From: Rhodococcus maanshanensis NBRC 100610
Lineage (GTDB): Bacteria; Actinomycetota; Actinomycetes; Mycobacteriales; Mycobacteriaceae
Reading direction: 5' to 3'
Assembly: GCF_001894865.1 (NCBI RefSeq)
Contig: NZ_BCXA01000006.1
Location: 102,009-166,008 of the forward strand
DNA length: 64,000 nt
Of this stretch, positions 55,205-64,000 are shown one piece after another. The position numbers were made by a program, and so were the translations under genes. Within the stretch, counting starts at the first letter, position 1. Every line of letters begins with the position of its first letter. A model generated the notes under the pieces. The model searched no databases. It had not been told where the DNA came from and was given only the letters and a program-made list of their open reading frames with translations.

Positions 55205-56791
55205 ATGGCCGGTACCGGCTCGCTCACCGACGTTTCCGACGAGTCCACTGCGGAATCGACCGCCACCCACCCGACCGCGACGCTGATCACGGTCTGCATC
55301 GGGATGTTCATGCTGATGCTGGACATGACGATCGTCGCGGCCGCGCTGGCCGACATCCAGTCCTCGCTCGACGCCTCCCTCAGCGGGCTGCAGTGGGTGG
55401 TCGACGCCTACACGCTGCCGGTCGCGGCCTTGCTCCTGACCGCGGCGACCCTCGGCGACCGGCTCGGCCGACGTCGGCTGTACATCGCGGGCATGGCCAT
55501 CTTCACCATCGCCTCGCTCGGTTGCGCGCTCGCGGGCGACATCGTCACGCTCAACATCGTGCGCGCTGTCCAGGGCGTCGGTGCGGCCCTGCTGTTCGGC
55601 GTCTCCCTGCCCCTCGTCGCGGCCGCATTCCCCGATCCGATGAAGCGGGCCAAGGCGATCGGCCTCTACGGCGCGGTGATGGCCTCGGCGACCGCCGCCG
55701 GTCCCCTGGTCGGCGGGGCCCTCGTCACGGCGATCGGCTGGGAGTGGATCTTCCTGATCAACGTCCCGATCGGCATCGTCGCGGTGGCGTTGGCCTACCG
55801 GTACGTCACCGAATCCCGTTCGGACAGTGCGGCGCCCCCGGACTGGGCGGGCACCGGGCTGCTCACCCTCGCGCTCCTGCCAGGGGTGCTGGCCCTGATC
55901 CAGGGCAACGAGTGGGGCTGGTCATCCGCGCGGGTGATCGCCCTCGGCGCCACCTCGATCGCCGGATTATTCGCCTTCGTCGCCTGGGAGCTGCATGCCG
56001 CCCACCCGATGCTGGACCTGCGCCTGATCGTAAGGCCCTCCTTTGCCGCCAACGCGCTCGCGGCCTTCGCCGGCGCCGGAACCCTGGTCGCCGCAACGAA
56101 TTTCCTGGCGCTGTACTTCATCAACACGCTCGGCCACGACCCCTTCCAGGCGGGCCTGCGGGCCCTGCCGCTCACCCTGTCCGCATTGGTCGTCGCCCCG
56201 CCGATCGCCGTGCTGCACGACCGCCTGCCGGCGCGATGGTCGCTGCCGACCTCGATGGCGGTGGTCGCGACGGGGCTGTGGCTGTGCACCGGCGCGGACG
56301 CCTCCACCACGTGGACGCACTACATCGCCGGGTCGATCCTCGGCGGCGCCGGACTCGGCGCGGTCACGGTGATCGCCTCGCAGTCCGCACTGTCCTTCGT
56401 CGAGGTGGAGCGAGCGGGCATGGCAACTGGGGCGGTCAACACCGCCCGCCAGATCGGCATCGTGGTCGGGGTGGCCGGCCTCGGCGCGGTCTTCTCCCAC
56501 GCGGTCGCCACCGAGGCGGGTGCCGGGCTCGCCTCGCTGACCGTCGGGACGATGACGGTCGCGGTGCCGGATGAGCAGGCCGGCATGATCACCGAGGCGC
56601 TCAGTTCCGGTGCCGGACAACGGGTCATCGAGTTCGTCCCCGATCAGTTCTCCGCGGCGGTGCCTGCGCTGTCGCAGCTGGCCCGCGGGGCGACCGCGCA
56701 GGGACTGGACGCCGTGATGGCGACGAGTTCGGCGATCGCGGCCGCGGCCACCATCGCGGTCTTCGTCCTGCTCCGGATCCGGCGGCGCTGA
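55205..56791 (+). CDS. DHA2-type (14-helix) MFS multidrug exporter
   Basis: 528 residues. ATG with AGGAGG ribosome site. The first helices show FMLMLDMTIVAAALADIQ (motif D1 of the 14-TMS family) and LGDRLGRRRLYIAG (motif A), with GPLVGGALVTAIGWEWIFLINVPIG (motif C, antiporter). Proton-driven efflux of drugs or metabolites is expected; substrates unknown. Paired with the divergent TetR gene. It lies within a gatB/pfkA interval that is otherwise conserved, so the pair was probably inserted. Confidence 0.9.
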   Translation: MAGTGSLTDVSDESTAESTATHPTATLITVCIGMFMLMLDMTIVAAALADIQSSLDASLSGLQWVVDAYTLPVAALLLTAATLGDRLGRRRLYIAGMAIFTIASLGCALAGDIVTLNIVRAVQGVGAALLFGVSLPLVAAAFPDPMKRAKAIGLYGAVMASATAAGPLVGGALVTAIGWEWIFLINVPIGIVAVALAYRYVTESRSDSAAPPDWAGTGLLTLALLPGVLALIQGNEWGWSSARVIALGATSIAGLFAFVAWELHAAHPMLDLRLIVRPSFAANALAAFAGAGTLVAATNFLALYFINTLGHDPFQAGLRALPLTLSALVVAPPIAVLHDRLPARWSLPTSMAVVATGLWLCTGADASTTWTHYIAGSILGGAGLGAVTVIASQSALSFVEVERAGMATGAVNTARQIGIVVGVAGLGAVFSHAVATEAGAGLASLTVGTMTVAVPDEQAGMITEALSSGAGQRVIEFVPDQFSAAVPALSQLARGATAQGLDAVMATSSAIAAAATIAVFVLLRIRRR

Positions 56792-56798
56792 CCGGGAT

Positions 56799-57830
<1,032 letters not shown>

Positions 57831-57919
57831 CGTCGATCACCCGTTCTGCGTGCAGATGGATGCGCTCAGTGTCCCACTGCATACTGCCCCCCGCCCGGCG
57901 GTTCGGGCACGCCGACGGG

Positions 57920-58582
57920 TCAGCCGGGGGTGACCAGGCCCGTCTCGTAGGCCAGCACCACGGCCTGCGCCCGGTCCCGCAGGTGCAGCTTGCCGAGCAC
58001 CTTGCCGACGTGCGTCTTGACGGTCTGCTCGGCCACGAACAGCGACTCCGCGATCTCGACGTTCGACAGCCCGCGGGCGATCAGCTCCAGCACCTCGCGC
58101 TCGCGGGGCGTCAGCGCCGCGAGCTGCGCAGGCTCGCGCCGCGCGGGCGCTCGCCTGCTGGTGACGTCGGCAATGAGCCGACGGGTCACCGTCGGCGCGA
58201 GCAGGGCCTGCCCGTCCGCCACCACCCGGACCGCCCGGATCAGCTCCTCGGCGGGGGCGTCCTTGAGCATGAAGCCGCTCGCCCCGACGCGCAGCGCCTC
58301 GTAGACGTAGTCGTCGATGTCGAAGGTGGTGAGCATCAGCACCCGCACCGGCTTGTCGAACGAGGCCGACAGGATCTGCTGCGCCGCCTCCAGGCCGTTG
58401 AGATGCGGCATCCGCACATCCATCAGGACGACGTCCGGGCGGAGGCGCATCACCTCGTCGACCGCGACCTTCCCGTCCGGGGCGTCGCCGACAACGCTGA
58501 TGTCGGGCTGTGCGCCGAGAAGTGCGCCGAAACCCTGGCGCACCATCGCCTGATCGTCCGCAATGAATACCGTGATCGCCAC
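57920..58582 (-). CDS. NarL/LuxR-type response regulator
   Basis: 220 residues: receiver domain (about 1-125) with acidic pair in FIADDQ, phospho-acceptor Asp in DVVLMDVRMPHLNG (about residue 54) and Lys in MLKDAPAEEL; C-terminal LuxR HTH (LTPREREVLELIARGLSNVE). GTG start. It begins 4 bp after the histidine kinase stop, so the pair is co-transcribed and is a cognate two-component system. Target genes unknown; the divergent phospholipase operon is a candidate. Confidence 0.92.
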   Translation of the reverse strand: MAITVFIADDQAMVRQGFGALLGAQPDISVVGDAPDGKVAVDEVMRLRPDVVLMDVRMPHLNGLEAAQQILSASFDKPVRVLMLTTFDIDDYVYEALRVGASGFMLKDAPAEELIRAVRVVADGQALLAPTVTRRLIADVTSRRAPARREPAQLAALTPREREVLELIARGLSNVEIAESLFVAEQTVKTHVGKVLGKLHLRDRAQAVVLAYETGLVTPG

Positions 58583-58586
58583 CCGG

Positions 58587-59804
58587 TCACCCTATGCCGG
58601 GGACCGCGGGGACCCGCGCCAGCACCTCGAATCCGCCGTCGGGGCGTGGCTGCGCGGTCAGGCTCCCGCCCACCGACGAGGCCCGATCGCGCATGCCGGT
58701 GATGCCGTGCCCACCGGCATGATCGGCGACCGCCGAGGGAGCGGCACCGACGGGCGGGGCGTTGACCACCGCCAGCGTGGCAAGGCCCCCGTCCCGGCCG
58801 AGGGTGACGCGAACCGGCGCCCCGGGGGCGTGCCGGGCCGCATTGGACAGCGATTCCTGCAGGATCCGGTACATCGTCAGGCCCGCCGAATCCGACAACC
58901 GTTCGGGCATCCCGATCCGGTCCACCTGCACCTGCATGCCCGCCCGCCTGCTGCCCTCGACCAGCTCGTCGATCCGGTCGAGGCCGGGCATCGGGGCGTC
59001 CTCGGCGAGTTGGCCGTCGCTACGGAGCACCCCGAGCATGCCCCTGATCTCGTTGAGAGCGTCGCGGGCCGTGGCACCGATGGATTCGAACTCCGCCTGT
59101 GCCGCGGGCGAGACGTCCTCGATCCGGTACGGCGCGCTCTGCGCCTGCACCACGACCAGCGACATGTGGTGGGCGACGACGTCGTGCAGGTCGCGGGCGA
59201 TGCGCGCCTTCTCCTCGAGAATCGCCCGACGCGCCCGCTCGACCTCGTTGACCTCCTCCTGCCGGGCGAGTTCGCGCCGGGAGAGCACCAGCCAGCGGAT
59301 CAGCAGCCCGAACAGCACCAACGCGGTGAGCCCGACCGCCCAGCCCCTGCCATCCTGGCCAGGGGCGTTCGCGAGGAAAAGCAGCGCGGTCGCCATCCAC
59401 GAGACGCCGACGACGGCGAGCGGCGAACGCATGCTGACGGCGAGGAGCAGCGCCATGATCACCATGACGTGCACGACCTGCCACGGAAAGTCGTAGTCGT
59501 CGGTGCGTTCGAACACCAGCGGGATCACCAGCGCGCCCGCCGCCGAGATCGCCCATCCGAGAGCGGGATTCGCCCGGATCAGCAACAGGGGCAGCGCCGC
59601 GAGACCGGCGATCACCGGCTGCACCCCGGCCGGCACATGGTGGGTGACCTGCAGCGTCGGCCAGGCAACGGCGAAGAGCACGCCCGTGACGAAGACGATG
59701 AAGACGTCTACCCACAGGCTCGAGCTCATCCGCTTGAGTCGCGGCGCTGCCGCCACCGCGGCCTCGTTCGCGACCTTCTTGAGCGCACGATTCGTCTTAC
59801 TCAC
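58587..59804 (-). CDS. Sensor histidine kinase (HisKA_3, DesK/NarX-like)
   Basis: 405 residues from GTG at 59804; the frame continues upstream but without protein character. Four to six N-terminal helices (about 35-165) without a large extracellular domain, a coiled linker, dimerisation helix with the phospho-acceptor His in ARIARDLHDVVAHHMS, and the ATPase with GHGITGMRDRASSVGG. Signal unknown; intramembrane sensing is likely. A TACTGT -10 element ends about eight bases before the GTG, so the mRNA may be leaderless. Confidence 0.9.
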   Translation of the reverse strand: MSKTNRALKKVANEAAVAAAPRLKRMSSSLWVDVFIVFVTGVLFAVAWPTLQVTHHVPAGVQPVIAGLAALPLLLIRANPALGWAISAAGALVIPLVFERTDDYDFPWQVVHVMVIMALLLAVSMRSPLAVVGVSWMATALLFLANAPGQDGRGWAVGLTALVLFGLLIRWLVLSRRELARQEEVNEVERARRAILEEKARIARDLHDVVAHHMSLVVVQAQSAPYRIEDVSPAAQAEFESIGATARDALNEIRGMLGVLRSDGQLAEDAPMPGLDRIDELVEGSRRAGMQVQVDRIGMPERLSDSAGLTMYRILQESLSNAARHAPGAPVRVTLGRDGGLATLAVVNAPPVGAAPSAVADHAGGHGITGMRDRASSVGGSLTAQPRPDGGFEVLARVPAVPGIG

Positions 59805-59970
59805 ATCCAGAACAGTAGGAACCAGGACCCGAAAAGTCCTCATACTGCGGGGTGAGACCGGCGCGGCACCACGGTATGAGGGCGCCGCGCCGACGCCACC
59901 AGCGCGGGTACCCGGAACCACGCTTCGGGGTGATGTGCCCGGGTCCTGCGGATTCCTAGCGTTTTGCTCC

Positions 59971-60621
59971 ATGCGGAAGACGACCTGGACAGCGCTGACG
60001 GTGGCCGCGGCGGCCGCCATGACGACCACCCTGATGGCCGACCCGGCCGCGGCAGAGCAGCCGCGCGAGAGCACCCCAACCGCGGCCGCGATCGCCTCGA
60101 TCACCACCGCCGACCACGCGGCCCCCAGATCGTCGATTCCGGCGGACTTCGCCGCCACGATGGGCTACCGCCCTGCCGTCGAATCCGGGATGCTGGTGAA
60201 CCCGACCGGCGACTGCTCGTCTCCTGTCACGCTGCCCGCGGAGTTCGAGACCGCCTGCAAGGCCCACGATCTCGGCTACGACCTGCTGCGGTACGCGGAC
60301 CGCCACGGCGCGGCGCTCGGGCCGTGGGCACGGAAAAGCCTTGACGCGCAGCTGGACCGGCGAATGCACAACGCCTGCGACGCGCGCACCGTCGACGCGG
60401 CACGGACCTCCTGCTATGTGATGGCGAACATCGCGTCCACCGCGGTGACCTCGAACTCCTGGCGACAGGGATATGTCGCACCGCGGCCCGAGCCGATGAC
60501 CGGCTACGCGCTCGCGGGCGGAGTGGGAGCCGTGCTGATCGTCGGCGCGGTCGCGGCCACCAATCGGCGCAGGCGGGTCACCGCAGGCACCGTCGCGCCG
60601 ACCGGAACGGTGCTCGCGTGA
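59971..60621 (+). CDS. Secreted prokaryotic phospholipase A2
   Basis: 216 residues. Signal peptide of about 28 residues (RKTTWTALTVAAAAAMTTTL, cut after AAA). The PLA2 domain (about 55-165) contains GDCSSPVTLPAEFETACKAHDLGYDLL with the CxxHD catalytic dyad near residues 94-98, and further Cys (HNACDARTV, TSCYVM) for disulfides. A C-terminal helix (YALAGGVGAVLIVGAVAAT) plus basic RRRR anchors it to the membrane, unlike soluble streptomycete enzymes. Its stop overlaps the next GTG. Confidence 0.82.
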   Translation: MRKTTWTALTVAAAAAMTTTLMADPAAAEQPRESTPTAAAIASITTADHAAPRSSIPADFAATMGYRPAVESGMLVNPTGDCSSPVTLPAEFETACKAHDLGYDLLRYADRHGAALGPWARKSLDAQLDRRMHNACDARTVDAARTSCYVMANIASTAVTSNSWRQGYVAPRPEPMTGYALAGGVGAVLIVGAVAATNRRRRVTAGTVAPTGTVLA

Positions 60622-62030
60622 CCGCCGTGATCGATCGGCCCGCCGCGACGGTCGACGTCGCCGCCGTCGCGCTGCCCCGGGTGTTCACCAGCGTGGCCGT
60701 GACCTCGATGGTCGCGGTCTCGCTCGCGCCCTCCCTGCTCCCCCGCAGCGCCGTGGTCCAGGCGATCCTCACCGGGCTGCTCGCGGCGCTCGGCTGGGGC
60801 CTGGCGACCGCGTGGCATCACCGGCCCCGCAGGCGCGGGGCCGCCCGCCCCGCGCCCTCGCGGGATTCCGCGCGACTGCTGATCCTGCTGGCCGGCGCGG
60901 TGACCGTGGCCGCGGCGATGCTGCTCGCCGACCACTGGCAGGATTCGTTGCGCGTGGCGATGGGCGTACCGACGGTCGGCGGCGGCCATTGGGCACAGGT
61001 GGTCGCGGGAGGCGCCGCGATCGCGCTGACCCTGGCGGCCGGGGCGAGCGCCGTGGCGGCCGGTATCCGTCGACTCGGCGCGCTCCGCTCGGCCGCGGTC
61101 GTCGCCGCGCTCGCGATCGCGACGCAGTTCTGGGTCGGACCCGCGCTCTGGCAGTCGCGGGCCCAGTCGTACCACGCGGCGAACGCGACCGTCGACACCT
61201 CACTGCGGCAACCGGTTTCGCCGTCGATCTCCGGAAGCCCCGGCTCGTTGACGTCCTGGGACTCGCTCGGCGCGCAGGGGCGCAAGTTCGTCGCGGCCCG
61301 GGCCGCCTCCGGCGCGGTGCGCACCTACGCAGGCATCGACAGCGCACCCGACCAGGACGCCCGGGTCAGCCTGGCCGCCCGCGAACTGGAACGCGCGGGC
61401 GGCCTGGCCAAGTCCACCGTCGTGGTGGCCGTGCCCACCGGCTCCGGATGGATCGACGGCAACGCCGTGCAGGGTCTCGAGCGGCGCTTCGGCGACGACG
61501 TCGCCGTCGTCGGGGTGCAGTACTCGAGCGCCCCGAGCTGGGTGACGTTCCTGTTCGATCGCGACGCGGCCGAGCAGTCCGCGCGAGCGCTGTTCACCGC
61601 GGTCTCGGACCGGATCTCGCTGCTGCCCGAGGGGGAACGCCCCCGGCTGTACGTCTACGGACAGAGCCTCGGCGCGGTGGGCGCGAGCTCGATCTTCCTG
61701 GACGAGGGACTCGGCGAGCGGGCCTGCGGCGCCCTCTATGCGGGCCCACCCGCCGGATCCGCCCGCACCGCGGGCGCGACGGTGCTGGCGAACTCGTCCG
61801 ATCCGGTGGTCCGGTGGTCGCCGCGACTGTTGCTGCACCCGCCGGCACTGGACCGGACGCGGACCGATGCGCCCCGGCCGGCCTGGCTGCCGATCGTCAG
61901 TTTCGTGCAGACCAGCGTCGACCTGCTCTCCGCCCTCGATGCTCCGGCCGGGCACGGTCACCGGTACGGCACCGACCAGGGCACGGCTCTGCCCGACCGC
62001 GGCTGCGCCGTCGGTGCGGCCTATGCATGA
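60618..62030 (+). CDS. Membrane alpha/beta hydrolase (Abhydrolase_9 family)
   Basis: 470 residues: four or so N-terminal helices (about 20-150), then an extracytoplasmic alpha/beta hydrolase domain with nucleophile elbow YGQSLGAVGAS (Ser near 350) and FGDDVAVVGVQYSSAPSWVTFL. This family (DUF2319-like) is common in mycolata; a lipase or esterase role is inferred. The GTG overlaps the phospholipase stop (GTGA), so a membrane phospholipase and a membrane hydrolase are made together, perhaps for stepwise lipid degradation. Confidence 0.85.
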   Translation: MTAVIDRPAATVDVAAVALPRVFTSVAVTSMVAVSLAPSLLPRSAVVQAILTGLLAALGWGLATAWHHRPRRRGAARPAPSRDSARLLILLAGAVTVAAAMLLADHWQDSLRVAMGVPTVGGGHWAQVVAGGAAIALTLAAGASAVAAGIRRLGALRSAAVVAALAIATQFWVGPALWQSRAQSYHAANATVDTSLRQPVSPSISGSPGSLTSWDSLGAQGRKFVAARAASGAVRTYAGIDSAPDQDARVSLAARELERAGGLAKSTVVVAVPTGSGWIDGNAVQGLERRFGDDVAVVGVQYSSAPSWVTFLFDRDAAEQSARALFTAVSDRISLLPEGERPRLYVYGQSLGAVGASSIFLDEGLGERACGALYAGPPAGSARTAGATVLANSSDPVVRWSPRLLLHPPALDRTRTDAPRPAWLPIVSFVQTSVDLLSALDAPAGHGHRYGTDQGTALPDRGCAVGAAYA

Positions 62031-62065
62031 CGTCGACCGCCTGCATTTGCACAGCTCACGCACAC

Positions 62066-62294
62066 TCACCCGAGGTGCCGGTAGAGCGTGCTTCGGGCGA
62101 CCTCGAGCACCTCGGCGATCTCAGCCATGAGCGTGTTCAGCACGCATTCTCTTGGCCTGACGCTTCTTCGCCGGGGTGTGTGCGGGCGGGCGTCCGCCGA
62201 CACGGCCGCGCTCGCGGGCCGCGGCGAGTCCGGCCATAGTGCGCTCGCGGATGAGGCTGCGCTGGAAATCAGCGAGCGCACCGAAGATGTGCGC
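62066..62294 (-). pseudogene. Serine recombinase (resolvase) remnant, truncated and frameshifted
   Basis: On the minus strand, AHIFGALADFQRSLIRERT runs on to MAGLAAARERGRVGGRPPAH, the end of the catalytic domain and hinge of Tn3-type resolvases. The C-terminal HTH (MAEIAEVLEVARSTLYRHLG, 62128-62066) is in another frame, the shift falling at about 62125-62135. The N-terminal half with the catalytic Ser is missing: the frame opens right after a TGA at 62297, inside the palindrome TCACGGCCGTGA (62295-62306). Not functional. Confidence 0.82.
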
Positions 62295-62306
62295 TCACGG
62301 CCGTGA

Positions 62307-62373
62307 GTGTCCCAGAACTCACCGACAGCACCAGGTTTCGGGACACCAGCATTGAGACACGTTTTTGGGACAC
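62307..62373. repeat. GGGACAC repeats, insertion-sequence-end-like
   Basis: GTGTCCC at 62307-62313 (inverted), GGGACAC at 62340-62346 and again at 62367-62373 (direct). The first two form an inverted repeat over GTGTCCCAGAA and TTTCGGGACAC with mismatches. They start exactly where the resolvase remnant is cut. Likely ends of a lost or partial insertion sequence. Confidence 0.5.
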
Positions 62374-62444
62374 TCCGGCAGCTGGTCGCTCGCCGCCGCT
62401 CCCCTTTGTGACTTTCAGCCCAAGATGGCGGGGTTCTGACGAGG

Positions 62445-62711
62445 TTATGTGGCGCCGATGACGAGGGTGCTGCGGGCGGTTGCGACGAGGTCGGCGGTGA
62501 GGGTGTGGAGTTGGTTGATCCGCATGATTCGCTGGATCTGGGTGGATAGCCGTTTGACGAGTCCTGGTCGAGTTCGAGGCCGAGGGTGCGCCAGTGCCGG
62601 GTCAGGACGAAGGCCAGTTCCTCTGCGCCGAGCAGGATATGGCGTTGTGCTCCCGACGCCTGAGGGTCCCGGCGATTCGGTCTGACTCGTACTGTTGTCG
62701 CGCGAACTCAC
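62445..62711 (-). pseudogene. Frameshifted gene of unknown function
   Basis: Two frames of the minus strand join into one protein-like sequence. The first (down to about 62570) gives QRHILLGAEELAFVLTRHW and RTLGLELDQD; the second gives VKRLSTQIQRIMRINQLHTL and TADLVATARSTLVIGAT, ending at 62445. A one-base change near 62560-62570 would restore the frame. No family recognised. It lies 15 bp downstream of the HTH gene on the same strand, so it belongs to the same mobile cluster. Confidence 0.55.
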
Positions 62712-62726
62712 ACCGCGCCGTACAGA

Positions 62727-63083
62727 TCAGGTCTGCGCCGGCGCCTGGGTTTTCGCCTGTTGGGCTCTGGCCTGCGCGGCGCGGGTGAGTTCGAATACCT
62801 GGTCAACAATTGAGGGAGTGCGTCGCTCGGCTTCGGCTTTGCAGGCGCGGTGCAGGATCGTGCCCACACCGCCGACCGTCATGCCGACCTCGTCCGCGAT
62901 ATCGCGTAGTTTGAGGCCCTCGGCGCGCAGTTCCAGTACCCGACGGCGGCGCTCGGCGGCACGTACCTTGTACTCGGATCGAGGCTCGGCCGTCATGTTG
63001 CGCACCGTGCGCGGTGAGACGCCGAGATGCTCGGCGGCTTCGCGGGCCGACGTAGTACGTCGTGCGGGTTTTACAGCACCCAC
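62727..63083 (-). CDS. Helix-turn-helix protein, plasmid RepB-like
   Basis: 118 residues from GTG at 63083. Two HTH-like units: TSAREAAEHLGVSPRTVRNMTAEPRSEY, and RRRVLELRAEGLKLRDIADEVGMTVGGVGTIL. This double-helix arrangement, with an AAERRRR linker, resembles the small RepB proteins encoded behind repA on pAL5000-type and rhodococcal theta plasmids. The GTG overlaps the end of the upstream frame (63071-63382). A transposase-associated HTH is an alternative. Whether it is still functional is unclear. Confidence 0.55.
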   Translation of the reverse strand: MGAVKPARRTTSAREAAEHLGVSPRTVRNMTAEPRSEYKVRAAERRRRVLELRAEGLKLRDIADEVGMTVGGVGTILHRACKAEAERRTPSIVDQVFELTRAAQARAQQAKTQAPAQT

Positions 63084-63382
63084 CGGTCGACTCCCTTCCG
63101 CATCGGGTCGCGGGCGATCGCACGCCGCGTGTTGGTGGCCACGATTGTCTCGCGGCGCTTGTCGGTCATCCGCCGGCCCCACCGGGGTGATGTGCGGACG
63201 ATCGGGCGCGCTTCGTAGACGGCGATGCCGTCCGCCCAGCACGCTGCGCTCAGGTCTACCTGAACAGCCACTGCGTTCGGCCACCCCTGCTCATTGCGCT
63301 GATCTCGCGGCAGTCGACCGGCGAGCGAAAGGTTAGTGCAAGTCGGAGCAGAACTCGAAGCAATTCCACGACGAATTGACAA
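63071..63382 (-). CDS. Orphan protein upstream of the RepB-like gene, start uncertain
   Basis: 103 residues from TTG at 63382; no family recognised. Middle and end are protein-like: PNAVAVQVDLSAACWADGIAVYE, RTSPRWGRRMTDKRRETIV. The frame stays open further upstream with SCPACGSHSIAIPTGNSAL, which would add a CxxC zinc-knuckle; no good start codon was found there, so the N-terminus may be lost. Its end overlaps the HTH gene, as repA overlaps repB on plasmids, but no Rep motif was recognised. 63383-63614 holds no other gene. Confidence 0.4.
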   Translation of the reverse strand: MSIRRGIASSSAPTCTNLSLAGRLPRDQRNEQGWPNAVAVQVDLSAACWADGIAVYEARPIVRTSPRWGRRMTDKRRETIVATNTRRAIARDPMRKGVDRWVL

Positions 63383-63614
63383 TGCACTGTTGCCAGTGGG
63401 GATCGCGATGGAATGAGATCCGCAGGCCGGGCAACTCTGGGGATCACCTAGCCCCAGCCCCCGTAGGCCCGGACCGCCCCCACGCCGCTGCGGCCAATAT
63501 TCGTCCCACCAATTTTCGGTAGGCGACGGCGGAAATCACCCCTACAGTTCCGCAATCGACCCGGCCCGAACGCCTCGGTCGTACCCGCACACGTCCTCGA
63601 ACCGAAAGGTCCCC

Positions 63615-64000
63615 ATGCGTAGTACCCGCGCCCGCCGTGCCGCGATGATCGGCACCGCGGCACTCCTGCTGGTCGCGCCCTGCGCGACCCTCGCGCAGGC
63701 CGAACCCGCCGCACCGGCTCCCGCGCTGCCCGCGGACATGGTCGCCGCGATCCAACGCGACCTCCGGCTCAGCCCCGCCCAGTACCTCGAGCGGGCCGAG
63801 ACCGGGCAGGAATTGGCGACGTTCGCCGACACGCTGCGCGGCAAGTTCCCCACCGCTTACGCGGGCGCCTGGCTCGATCCGGCCGGCACCCCGCTGGTCG
63901 GCCTGGCCGACGGACCGGACAAGGCCGCCGCCCGCACAGCCGTCGAGGCCGCCGGCTTCAAGGTCAAGGACCAGTCGCGCAGCGAAAACGCCCTGTCCGA
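63615..64000 (+). CDS. Secreted serine-protease precursor, N-terminal part (runs off window)
   Basis: ATG at 63615 with GAAAGG ribosome site; 128 codons to the window end without a stop. Signal peptide: MRSTRARRAAMIGTAALLLV and cleavage after AQA. The following DLRLSPAQYLERAETG, ELATFADTLRGKFPTAYAGAW and the AAARTAVEAAGFKVK repeat-like strand resemble the propeptide of streptogrisin/alpha-lytic-type (S1) proteases of Nocardiaceae. The catalytic domain is outside the window, so this is an inference. Confidence 0.65.
   Translation, partial: MRSTRARRAAMIGTAALLLVAPCATLAQAEPAAPAPALPADMVAAIQRDLRLSPAQYLERAETGQELATFADTLRGKFPTAYAGAWLDPAGTPLVGLADGPDKAAARTAVEAAGFKVKDQSRSENALS

Noticed and set aside
63444..63853. 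Minus-strand frames opposite the start of the protease gene
   Set aside because: The plus strand has a signal peptide and ribosome site; the minus frames are Arg/Gly-rich shadows.

Overview
The window is a GC-rich, densely coded chromosomal stretch of an actinobacterium of the mycolic-acid group (Mycobacteriales; a Nocardiaceae-type genus such as Rhodococcus or Nocardia fits best). The evidence is the codon usage, a HU protein with a long Lys/Ala tail (HupB type), an F420-pathway guanylyltransferase, a Nudix plus histidine-phosphatase MutT1, and gene order. From roughly 8 kb to 58 kb the order recG, DAK2 protein, rpmB, ung, thiL, DUF3515, ddl, gpsA, fbiD, ppk1, mutT1, hupB, leuD, leuC, IclR regulator, flavin protein, tRNA-Glu/tRNA-Gln, gltX, FAH, MFS, leuB, serA, ilvC, ilvN, ilvB, PH protein, DoxX, LppZ-like lipoprotein, gatB, pfkA follows (from memory) the Mycobacterium tuberculosis Rv2973c-Rv3010c segment. 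No rRNA, CRISPR array, complete insertion sequence or prophage was seen.

Layout. 1-1.8 kb: end of prpB and all of prpC (methylcitrate cycle). 1.8-5 kb: secreted or anchored HNH protein, then a coupled MFS exporter and CysK2-like PLP enzyme. 5.1-8 kb: BlaI repressor, M56 peptidase and a small membrane protein in one overlapping unit, divergent from a secreted M23 peptidase, with a palindromic operator between. 8-13.2 kb: recG, DAK2 protein, rpmB, crotonase. 13.3-15.9 kb: an accessory island with two orphan proteins and a DUF222/HNH (13E12-type) protein. 16-25.5 kb: ung, gamma carbonic anhydrase, thiL, small Lrp-type protein, DUF3515 protein, ddl, gpsA, fbiD, ppk1, mutT1. 25.5-30.2 kb: hupB, leuDC and its divergent IclR regulator, flavin protein, DUF5302 protein.

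30.3-46.5 kb is a translation and branched-chain amino-acid region: tRNA-Glu, tRNA-Gln and gltX, then leuB, serA, a SulP transporter, ilvC, ilvN and ilvB on the minus strand, with a peptide-coding attenuator ahead of ilvB. ilvD and a leucine-dehydrogenase-type enzyme lie next to it. 46.9-60 kb: amino-acid permease, DoxX protein, lipoprotein dehydrogenase, Ntn hydrolase, Kef-type antiporter, gatB, a TetR/MFS efflux pair sitting between gatB and pfkA, and a two-component system. 60-62 kb: a secreted phospholipase A2 coupled to a membrane alpha/beta hydrolase.

62-63.5 kb is a mobile-DNA scar: a truncated, frameshifted serine resolvase, GGGACAC repeats, and a minus-strand cluster (HTH protein with plasmid RepB-like features, one frameshifted gene, one orphan). 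The window ends inside a secreted serine-protease-like precursor gene beginning at 63615.

The observations most worth following are: two genes whose frame and Shine-Dalgarno position point to AUA and AUC start codons (13632 and 18275); the leaderless ilvB attenuator; the BlaI/M56/M23 module with its operator; and the TetR/MFS insertion with a symmetric operator.
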